From positions 4,406,622 through 4,470,621 of the forward strand of contig OU015525.1 in NCBI GenBank assembly GCA_907165065.1: 64,000 bases of DNA. Reading direction: 5' to 3'. Positions 52,982-62,329 of the stretch are shown piece by piece; the first letter of the stretch is position 1; every line of letters starts with the position of its first letter. This DNA comes from Caprimulgus europaeus (Eukaryota; Chordata; Aves; Caprimulgiformes; Caprimulgidae). Both the position numbers and the translations under genes were made by a program. Under the pieces are notes generated by a model that saw only the letters and a program-made list of their open reading frames with translations, ran no database searches and was not told where the DNA came from.

Positions 52982-53708
52982 TGTGGTGGTTTCACTTGGC
53001 TAGCACTGGTAGATGTGGTGGTTTTACTTGGCTAGCACTGGGCTAGCAGCTAAACACAGCTGTTCACTCACTTGCCTGTCCCCAGGGGATAGGAGAGAGA
53101 ATTGGAGGGCAAGGGTAAGGAGACTGGTAGGGTGAGATAAGAACAATTTAATAATTGGAGTAAAATAAAAATTAAAATACTGATATAATAATAGTAATTT
53201 AGTAATAGTAATAGTAATAGTAATAGTAATAGTAATAGTAATAGTAATAGTAATAGTAATAGTAATAGTAATAGTAGTAATAAAATATGAAAATTAGTGA
53301 TACATGGTGCAATTGCCCACCATTCGCCAACCATTCCCAGATAACAATCCCAGAGGAGCGACAATCCCAAACCAAAACCACAGTCCTGGAAGAGCAAGAG
53401 CCCAAGTAAAAGCCAGAGAGAGCTAAAAGAGGAAGAGATCCTCATTAATACACTGAATATGACGTTATATAATATGGAATATCCCATTGGCATATCCAAA
53501 TGCCAGTTTAGCTTATTAATTTAAATATTCCTCGCCCCCTTAGATCTTGCACTTGTAGACTGACAGAACACAAAGTCCTTCACTTCCAGTGACACAAATG
53601 CAAACACTGGGATGTTCTCAATGTTTCTCTCCTAACAAATCCCATGCTGAAACCAAAACATGGCTCTCTTCTAGCTACTAAAAATAAAAACAGTTAAAAA
53701 CCAGGACA
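52982..53708 (-). mobile_element. solo ERVL-type LTR, near full length
   Basis: Read on the + strand it is the reverse complement of a bird ERVL-type LTR: it begins TGTGGTGGTTT and ends CCAGGACA, so it has the TG...CA form. Internal landmarks shared with the family are GGGATAGGAGAGAGAATT, GAGATAAGAACAATTTAAT, GGTGCAATTGCCCACCATTC and GAATATCCCATTGGC. The flanks TTAGA (52977-52981) and CTAGA (53709-53713) look like a 5-bp target duplication with one difference, as expected for ERVL. The outer 32 bp at its + strand left end is duplicated (52979 and 53011). There is no internal virus region, so it is the remnant of recombination between two LTRs. Moderately old. Confidence 0.85.
53200..53282 (+). 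repeat. (AGTAAT)n hexamer array inside the LTR
   Basis: About thirteen units of AGTAAT, ending in AGTAGTAATAAA. It grew from the TAAT/AAT-rich part that this LTR family carries at this place. The antisense poly-Tyr and poly-Leu frames over it are repeat artefacts. Confidence 0.95.
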
Positions 53709-56157
53709 CTAGATGAGGAGGCAAATAAGGATGAAGGAGCAGTAAGGTCGTTTTCTTGAGTGCTCACCTCTCTTGTCCATGTTGATATTGTCTTTAAATG
53801 AATCCCTATGTAAACAAAGGGATCACTGAACTATGTATTTGGAGAAGGAGAGGGTTCTGGTCTCTGTGCAGGCACAAACAGTTGCATCCAAACACAAGCA
53901 TATGGACTGACCCTTTCACTCCAGGCTGTGTAGCAGCATAAGAAGGAGATAACCAAGTGGGGAAACAGCATGAGGATGCCTCAGCAGCAGCAAATCCTAT
54001 AACCTTTCTCTGGACAGAGCAATAAGACAGATAAGTCTGCTTGTGGAAAGCGCCTGGTAAAGCCAAGGGCAGGGCTGAGCAAAATCTCTGCCTTCCAGGT
54101 TTCCAAAGAGATGGAAGACAATTGAAATTATATTCTGTGATTTCCTCTGCCAACCATGACTTCATAGCCCAGGAAGAACTGGTGTTTTACAGACAGAAAA
54201 GCACAACACAGGTGACAGCACAAGGTTGTGTCTCAGAAAGAAATTAGCTGGTGGCCTAGAGGTATACTAGGCATCTCCCCATTGAATCCTTGTTAAATTT
54301 CAAATGGAAATCAGAACAGATGATCTCTACACATTGTCACAACTGATCCCTTTTCTTCTTGTCCCCTTGTCTGCATGTGGCTAGGCTCAGACTGATAATG
54401 TGGACCTCCCCTGTCTATCCTCAATGCTTTATACATCATAGGTTTTGCCTGGTCTTTGAAGCCACCAAATCTAAGCAGGAGCTGTTGTTTTGCAAGCTCT
54501 CTGGTGTCTATTAGCTCTTTGTAGGCTCAGCTCGCAGTTTCCAGGCTCCCCCAAATCATTGTCGCAGGAGCAAATAACAATCCCTGTGACTTTCATCCAT
54601 GGCATTCTGCAAAGGAAAGCAAATATACTGTGCAAAACCAGACTTTTTTTTCCCATGGAAAACTGAAAAAGGGAAAAAATGTCTAATTAAGAGTTAGGTG
54701 AAGCTACAATCATTTGGTTTTTAAGTTTAATGAAGTTATTGAGAAAGTGGAATGACAGAAATGCAAAGTGTTGTCATGACTGAATGCAACACTACCAGGA
54801 AAATAAAGAGATGAGACACAGGTTCAAGTTACTGCAGCTCCACAAGCTATAGGTCACTCACTGACAAAAAATGAAGGAAGTTCATGAAGTTCACGCAATT
54901 CTCCTCTCACTTGCAATAGGCCAAAAGAAGGTCCCATGAGTAATAGTTGCATAGCCAACGCACAGTGATGTCACTTTGCCATGGTAACTCCACTTCCTGA
55001 TGGAGCCACCAACATGATCATTTTAGAAATTTTTTTAAAATACTGGCACAATGAAAATTTGTCTCATTGTGACTTCCTTAAAGTTGCAGAAGAAATGGTA
55101 TTAACATCAGGAAGATAACCCAAGCCCATTGTTTACTTTTTTACTTCTCTTGAGGACCAAGCTGGTACCCAACAGAAAAAAATGATGCAAAAAAGATCTG
55201 CCTAAATACTGCTAGTACTTTGGATCCTATTGACCTAAGTTGTTTTATTTTCCTGACAAACAGCAAATGCTGTCTGTGTTTCTCAGAGTCTTAATGCATC
55301 ACGTATTTGTAGCAGCAGAGTCTCTGTGGGATAGGTCCATTTGGTTGGTTGTACAGCTCAGATAGGAGATTGTTTTAGATGAATAGAGCCTGTCACTTTT
55401 AAAGTAACAGCTGTTACTCACAAAATTGGACATTTTTCCAACTAACCACTGTGATGAACGGAAGAGTAAATAGAGTCCATTTAGCAGAAGCAAGAAACTC
55501 AGCACTGCTAGAGAGCTATGACTGTCACAGGTGACAGCTGTCCTCTGAGACGGAAGTAAGGTCAGGTAGCAGAAGTGTCCTCCCATCTGCTTCTTCTTCA
55601 ACAATAATTGTCAGCCTTATGCTTTACATTGGTGATTGCCTCAGGTAAATCAAGACTTGATGTTTCTTGTCTGAAGTAAACTCACAGAAATAAGAGCATA
55701 GATTTTTGCAAGCTGTTTATTCAAGCAGTTAAGAACTGGAGGAGCTCACCCAGGGACAGGTGTAAACCCTCACTAGAAGAACTCTCAAAAATAGATTAAG
55801 TGAACTCCTATAAGGTGACAGCTCTGTTTGTCAAGCTTTCCATGAAACAAGGATGCAGCTTCAATATCCCCCTGTATCCTGCGATATCAACTGACCTGCT
55901 ACAAGATGTAAATATATTAAAATGTTTAATAAATAAATAGGTCAGTCTTATTCTTCTCTGAGGAGCTTATATTCAAAGGTCATGTTAGCTGGGACACAGA
56001 GATTTGGTATCACATTAACTATTGTAAATATAATAGTGTCAAATGTAAGTATCTACAATACAGATATCTGCATCTACGGTGGTCTTGCTAGGAAAGATTC
56101 ATTTACCTACACATAATGCATCTCATGCCACAAGAGACTACTTGAGCCATTTGGGGA
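53709..56157. other. unique non-coding DNA, no gene seen
   Basis: No gene, RNA gene or dispersed repeat recognised. Frames up to 119 codons occur (for example 53806-54165, - strand) but lack any recognisable feature. Confidence 0.55.
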
Positions 56158-56357
56158 GGAGAAGAGAAGAGAAGAGAAGAGAAAAGAGAAGAGAAGAGAA
56201 GAGAAGAGAAGAGAAGAGAAGAGAAGAGAAGAGAAGAGAAGAGAAGAGAAGAGAAGAGAAGAGAAGAGAAGAGAAGAGAAGAGAAGAGAAGAGAAGAGAA
56301 GAGAAGAGAAGAGAAGAGAAGAGAAGAGAAGAGAAGAGAAGAGAAGAGAAGAGAAGA
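56158..56357 (+). repeat. (GAGAA)n pentanucleotide array, about 200 bp
   Basis: About 39 units of GAGAA with a single irregular unit near 56182. The + strand is pure purine over its whole length, so it can adopt triplex (H-DNA) structure. The unit has length 5, so any frame cycles through five codons and gives the EEKRR repeat seen in translation; this is not a protein. It sits exactly where the variable pentamer tail of an antisense CR1 would be. Confidence 0.97.
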
Positions 56358-56400
56358 CTATTTCAGTTGGAAGGGATCTACAATGATCATCTAATCCAAA
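56358..56400 (-). mobile_element. CR1 LINE 3' end, antisense, beside pentamer array
   Basis: TATTTCAGTTGGAAGGGATC, ACAATGATCATC and TAATCCAA match the complement of the 3' end of a CR1 subfamily that in birds commonly carries a TAGAA-type pentamer tail instead of the ATTCTATG octamer. About 45 bp are clear; homology may extend to about 56440 in decayed form. Its tail is replaced here by the long GAGAA array. Confidence 0.75.
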
Positions 56401-56440
56401 ATGTTGCAGCTGTTTCAGTCCCTCCCCATATCATGGATGA

Positions 56441-57943
56441 GAAACTGAGTCAATAGCATGTCCAAAAGGGATATGATCAAACAACTGCAGGAGTTTTTAT
56501 GTTCTCCAGTCAATGTCTCAACTACAGAGCATCACTAAAGCAGATCTAACAAAACATTCCCACAGCTGTCTCTATTTTATTCTACGTGGAGGTCTTCCTA
56601 TACCCCAAAGTAACAGTGTCTACTACAGAACCTATTCTTGGGCAGAAACTTGTCCCATACTAGATATCCAAACCTTCAAGTACCAATATGTCTTGTTAAG
56701 GGTTGCACATAAGAAGACATATTAATTATCTCCATTTTAAAAGGACACACCAACCTCATACAATGTTCAGGTCTGGGTTTTGTTTTTAAAAGAATTGAAT
56801 GAAGGGCAATGTCAGTGGGGAGGGCAGTGCTCATGCGTTTCTTTGGATTTTATTTCTCAGTCAATGCAGAACCAAAAAAGCCTTTTTATTCTCATATCTA
56901 CAATATATGCAAATCTAAGTGAACCAGGTCCAGCAAATGGGTAGAATTTCATAATTTAATTGTTGGTATCTCTTCTACTGAACAGTAAGGCATTACCAAA
57001 AGGAAGCTAAGATCAGATATTAACTTCAAAAAGGCTGACAGCAACAGAATTTGCTCACAGGCATGCACTGAGAAAGGCATCCCAGAAAGCTACTTTCATC
57101 TGATCTTAAAGGCACCCTCTGGCAAACAAACAATTTTCTCTCGTTGCATGGGGGTTTGTTTAATTGCCTCCCAGAAGAGGTCATAACTGAGGTGTGAAGA
57201 GAGCATCCACATCATATATCCACAGAGTGACCTTCAGCTCACTGCATGCAAGTGCCCAGGCACTGTTTCACTCACATAGTAGATTCTCTTCTACCACGAA
57301 CAAAAGCATTGTTAGCTGAAACTCAGCCCTGTGTGAGACACAATGAAATGGATTCCCATGCCTCTTTTTTAATTCTCCTTTCTCAATGACTGAACTATCA
57401 TGCCAGTTAATTTAGAAGGAAAATGCACTGCAAACTAAGGGAGCAAAATAAATTATTTTCCTTTCACTTCAGATTGCTTCCAATTTCTCAGTTTAAACCA
57501 CATCCAGGATGTACAACAAATTGCAGCCCTCAGCATGATCTTACAGCCACATATGGTGAGAAAAGTTATGAAAAGACAAATCCTCACCAATACTCTTGTT
57601 CTATCACCATCACCTCCACAACATGGAACCAGCTCATCACTTACTGAGAATGTGTTGACTTTATGCCTTTTCCAGTGACCTACAATACTCTTTAGAGGCC
57701 TCTCTATCAAGCTATAGGTAGTGTCCCATCAGGTAAATGTGTGGGTGGTGGTAAGTGCTGCAAAGCCATAAGGAAAGCACTGTAACAGATATTACAGGTA
57801 GAAATTCCTGTTATATTGCACATCTCAGTAAAGGGTTATCTCTGATGCACCATCCACAGAGCTATCTGCTGCCAGGTAAAGGAAAATGAGATGATATAAC
57901 TTTAGAAATGGCCATGGTAGCTCTGCTACATAACAAATAGAGA
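56441..57943. other. unique non-coding DNA, no gene seen
   Basis: No feature recognised on either strand. Confidence 0.55.
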
Positions 57944-58007
57944 CAGCAAGGTGATCCTGTCCCCCTACTCTGCACAGGCGAGACCTGACCTGGAGTAATT
58001 CACTGCC
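57944..58007 (+). mobile_element. small CR1 LINE remnant (ORF2 middle)
   Basis: AGCAAGGTGATCCTGTCCCC, CTACTCTGCACAGG and AGACCTGACCTGGAGTAA match the CR1 ORF2 block [18 protein letters not shown]. Only about 64 bp are left. It is a different copy from the one at 58149, because that copy contains the same ORF2 block itself (58220-58290). Confidence 0.7.
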
Positions 58008-58148
58008 ACCCCGACATCTGCAAGCTCATCTCAAAGCTTCACTGGTGATGTTTTCCCTTGAATTTCTACAACCATTCATTTTCCAGCTGGAAATATGCAA
58101 CATGGCAGGCTTCTTTCTTGAAAAGCCCCCAAAAGGCACACGTACCAT

Positions 58149-58799
58149 GTGAGCCACAATGCAGGTGTGCTTTCAGCCCAGAAGGACAGCTGGATTCTGG
58201 GCTGTGTAAAAAGAAGCGTGGAGAGCAGATCGAGGGAGAGGATTCTGCCCCTCTGCTCTGGTGAGATCCCAACCGCAGTGCTGCATCCAGCTCTGGAGTC
58301 CTCAGCACAGAAAGACATGGACCTGTTGGAGCAGGTCCAGAGGAGGCCACAAAAATGATCAGGGGGATGGAACAGCTCTGCTGTGAAGAAATACTGAGAG
58401 AGTTGGGGTTGTTCAGCCTGGAGGAGAGAAGACGGCGGGGAGACCTTATTGAGGCTTTTTAATACTTAAAGAAAGAGGGCTTATAAGAAAGGTGAGGATG
58501 AACTTTTTAGCAGGGCCTGTAGTGATAGGACAAGGGGTAATGGCTTTAAATTAAAAGAGGGGACATTGTACCAGATAGAAGAAAGGATTTATTTACAATG
58601 AGGGTGGTGAAACTCTGGCACAGGTTGCCCAGAGAGGTGGTAGAAGCCCCATCCCTGGAAACATTCCAGGTCAGGTTGGACAGGACTCTGAACAACCTGA
58701 TCTAGTTGAAGATGTCCCTGCTCAGTGCAGGGGGTTGGACTAGATGACCTTTAAGGTCCCTTCCAACTCAAACCATCCTATCATTCTATGATTCTGTGA
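58149..58799 (+). mobile_element. CR1 LINE, 5'-truncated, with 3' end
   Basis: It starts at the MSQQCALAAQK block (GTGAGCCACAATGCAGG), goes through [15 protein letters not shown]- and [15 protein letters not shown]-like sequence, the REL...GLFSLEERR block, the ORF2 terminus and the 3' UTR (GTTGAAGATGTCCCTGCTCA) to two octamers. Several frameshifts and stops make it dead. The subfamily equals that of the 35.1 kb fragment. A remnant of another CR1 lies 140 bp upstream in the same direction. Confidence 0.95.
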
Positions 58800-61612
58800 A
58801 AACTGCCCTTCTTGCTGCCATTGTCCTGCTGGTTCCCGTGTTGTAATGGAGAGTGTAAACTCCACACTAGTCTACACACAGTCACTCTTGTTTCACTGTG
58901 ACATGTTAAACAGCTCCATGGAAGACTGAGGAAAGGGAGGCGCTTGGGCAGGAAATGAAGGAGGAGGATTTGGTGGGAGGAAGAATGTAAATATGCAAGT
59001 GTGGTTGGAATAAAACAATGATGGGGGGGGGGGCCACTGGGCTCCATCCATCTATCCATACTTCCATGCCTTCATTTTTCTGTCTCCCTGTTGCTTCATT
59101 CCTCTATCCCTCCACTGCTTCATCCCTCCTGGATTCCCCAAGGTCACTGGAGAAGAAAATAATAGTGCCAAGGCTTGGCTGGGCATGACCTTCTGTTGTG
59201 ACTTGGTGGAGGAACACACCCTTCCTTAGGCCCATCAGCTACTTCTCCCACTGTTGCACTTTATCCTCTAGTGGAGATGATAAGACAGAGTAAGAATAGG
59301 ACACAAGCTTAAATCATCCCATGGAAAAAGTTCAAAACAAATCCAAGGAGATTAATCATGAAGCTGGGGAGCTCTTCACCACAGGATGTTGGAGGTGCTG
59401 AAAAGTGGCAAGTATTCATGGGCACGTTGATGTCAAGAGAGATACTGATTTTTTAAAGTACCCAGAAACAGCCTCAAGGTCAGGAAATCTCTGTATACCA
59501 AGTGGTTGGATGCAGGAAGAATAATTTAGAGAAATATATGTTCACCTTGTTATTATGCCTGGTATCTCCCTGGACCATGTCAGAAACAGGACACTAGGCC
59601 ACACAGCCAATACAGCCCTTCTCATGTCTTTCTGTTAGCCCAGGACCTGTTACATCCTTCATGTAAGAAATATCCCCTTCTCCCTTCCATGCACACACAA
59701 ACAAACAACTCTTCACTCCAAAGAACAATTTTTGGGCTTTCAGGATGTCCCACTTCTTCCCACCAATATCATTCCAACCCCTACCTATAACACCAGTGTC
59801 ATGCCTGTCCCTCAGATCCTTCTTTCCAATATTAACTCAGTATTCAGCTCCAGCATGACTTCAGTCAGTCAAATGCTCCAGGGACTATGACACCAGATCC
59901 AAGTTAGTGATAGTAATGCCTTAGTCCCTCCTGCCTCAGGCCTCCCACCAAGAACCTCAGATTCCCAAAGTCAGGTCTGGGAGATGGCAGGAAAGTTTGA
60001 AAGCAAGGAGACATGATTTAGGAAGGGAAGAGTAAGCTAAATATATCTACAAAACCAACAAAATGTCTTCTCTTCTGCCGCTTCAAAGTCTGGGTTGTTT
60101 CTTTTCTCCTAGCTTACACCTTTTTCCTTAGTTGCCAGTGCCAACACATACTCTTAAGAAGATTATTTTAAAGCTTTGTTTTCTTCATAAAATGCTATTT
60201 TTGTTGTGAGGTGTAATGAGTACCTACGAGATCTCTTGTACACTCCCATCAAAGAGCAAAATTTATCTAAAGGATATGTCTTTTCTAAGGAAACAGCATG
60301 AGCTTGGTCTGAAACACATAAATGATATAAAATGCCTTCCAATAAGTTGGACTATCTTTGTTTCAGAAGCTATAAACTGTTGGCCTAAGGCATCTTGTGT
60401 AACAGAGAACAAGTGCAACATTTACAGATTGGCTTAGGGCATCTTGTTTAACAGCTTACAAACTATTCCCACTTTGCTTGCCCAAAGGCTTTTCCTCCAC
60501 TCCTTCCTCAAGCAACCATGTCTTCAGGCAATATATGTGCTAGGATTGATCAAATGCCTTTGACACATCTCTTGTGCCAGAAAGGAGGTGTAAACCCACC
60601 CAGCTACCCATTCAAGCACAATAATTTGATCATTATCATCCTGGCTTCACAGCATATTCCTGCAGACTCCTAAGAAATTGTTCACTGTGATAGCAAACAC
60701 CACCACAGCAGCAAACACACCCTTTCATGTAGATTTGCTGGGCATGAATCTTTTTTTCTAAAACCAGCTTTTTAATATGTCTCTGAGATCCTTAAACCAA
60801 GTCAAGGATGTGTGTGTTGGGAGGAGATTGGAGGCAAACAGCCACCCTGATTAACAGGATGATGATGAATTGTTTGTGTGACCCGAGCCATTACTTGTGG
60901 CTTTTCCATCTCTGCCTCAGCAGAGCAGCCATCCAGGCACAGCACTGGCAAGTCATAAGGTTCTGAAAGACACACTTTTATGTGCAGAAACAATGGTTAT
61001 TTTTAGTCTGCCTCACATTTCAGGGCTCTGTGCTGCTTTCCCTGCAGCAGGGAGAGGGAGGTGAGACCCTGCCAGGTACCTGCTGGTTGTGGTAAGATCA
61101 CACACATAGGTCCACGCTCAGAATATTTATTAAACAGGACAAGAGTGAGGAGAGAGAGTACATGACATGCAGATCAAACATCAGCCACAGAGGTTGCAGA
61201 GGTTGTCACAAGCTCAACAACATGTTTAAAAGCTTCCTGGCAAGCTCTGACTGCAGACTCATCCCTGTTCTGCATCCAGCTCTTTGGTCATACACTGGAA
61301 AGTTAAGAAGGACACAGGCTTGGGCACTGATTTGCCACTGAATGGACCACTTCCATATTAACTTAAAGCAACTGTGTCCCCTCTCAAGTAGCTCTTTCCT
61401 AGGCAATGCCTAAATATCATTTGAGGAGTAGCACAGGACAAAGACTGCTCCCAAAGGGCAGAACAAATCACCCATTTCAGGTAAGGGTGTTTTATCATAC
61501 ACATGCCAACTTGCTATGTGTCCTTCAGACCAAGGAATGGACTCTGACCCTTATTTACCCATGAAACATTGCCATAGAAACTAGACTCTAGACATAGCTA
61601 AATTTATCTTAG
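58800..61612. other. unique non-coding DNA with small simple repeats
   Basis: No gene recognised. It holds a G11 run at 59023-59033, a C/T-rich CATCC/CTATCC patch at about 59045-59130 and an imperfect duplication at 60380-60454 (listed separately). Confidence 0.55.
60380..60454 (+). repeat. imperfect duplication, 26-bp arms, 49-bp period
   Basis: TTGGCCTAAGGCATCTTGTG plus TAACAG (60380-60405) recurs as TTGGCTTAGGGCATCTTGTT plus TAACAG (60429-60454) with three differences. It looks like a local tandem duplication followed by decay; no transposon signature. Confidence 0.8.
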
Positions 61613-61626
61613 GATGACTATTGTAG
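61613..61626 (+). repeat. left copy of 14-bp direct repeat flanking CR1
   Basis: GATGACTATTGTAG is identical to 62316-62329, the sequence at and just after the CR1 octamer tail. It is a likely target-site duplication of the insertion event, but lies about 150 bp before the first recognisable CR1 base. Confidence 0.65.
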
Positions 61627-61773
61627 CTCAATGGCATTTCACAGGGAAAATTAAGACAAAAACCCCTCCAGATCTTCTTCCTCCATAAACTTAGACTGCA
61701 CCTCTAAAATCAAAGAGGAACCAGCAGGAATGATCACATGCAGCACTGCAGCTTTGGTTCCTTCCAGTCATGA

Positions 61774-62317
61774 TGTTGTAAGGCCCCACCTGGAATGTTG
61801 TGTGCAGTTCTGGAGCCCCCAACACAAGAGAGACATGGATCAGTTAGAACAAGTCCAGAGAAGGGCCACGAGGATGATCCGAGGGCTGGAGCAGCTCTGC
61901 TGTGAGGACAGGCTGAGAGAGTTGGGGCTGTTCAGCCTGGAGAAGAGAAGGCTCCAGGGAGACCTTCTAGAGGCCTTCCAATACCTGAAGGGGGCCTACA
62001 GGAAAGCTGGGGAAGGACTTTTCACAAGGGCAGTTAATGACAGGACAAGGGAAAATGGCTTTAAGCTGAAAGAGAGTAGGTTTAGATTAGATATTAGGAA
62101 GAAATTATTTCCTGTGAGGGTGGTCAGACACTGGAGCAGGTTGCCCAAGGAAGTTGTGGATGCTCCCTCCTTGGAAGTGTTCAAGGCCAGGTTGGATGAG
62201 GCTTTGAGCAACCTGGTCTAGTGGAAGGTGTCCCTGCTGATGGCAGGGGGGTTGGAACTGGATGATCTTTAAGCTCCCTTCCAGCCCAAACCATTCTGTG
62301 ATTCTATGATTCTATGA
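61774..62317 (+). mobile_element. CR1 LINE 3' end with open ORF2 C-terminus, youngest-looking copy
   Basis: From about 61774 the sequence is CR1: [19 protein letters not shown], then [81 protein letters not shown] and SNLV with its stop at 62219-62221. The frame is unbroken for the whole ORF2 C-terminal part (about 147 codons), unlike every other copy here. It lacks the endonuclease and reverse transcriptase core, so it is not autonomous. The 3' UTR ends with ATTCTGTG, ATTCTATG, ATTCTATG. An ATG at 61730 extends the frame into non-CR1 sequence by chance. Confidence 0.96.
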
Positions 62318-62329
62318 TGACTATTGTAG
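62316..62329 (+). repeat. right copy of 14-bp direct repeat flanking CR1
   Basis: GATGACTATTGTAG, partner of 61613-61626. Its first bases overlap the last CR1 octamer, so the true duplication may be a little shorter (11-14 bp). Confidence 0.65.

Noticed and set aside
53068-53499. 143-codon antisense frame with poly-Leu, and a neighbouring poly-Tyr frame
   Set aside because: They lie across the hexamer array inside the solo LTR and reflect the repeat only.
56079-56456. 125-codon open frame with a long EEKRR repeat
   Set aside because: It is the translation of the GAGAA pentamer array; a unit of length 5 stays open in every frame on the purine strand. No gene context.
59023-59130. G11 run and C/T-rich patch considered as a CpG-island promoter
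   Set aside because: Few CpG dinucleotides and no downstream gene; simple low-complexity DNA.
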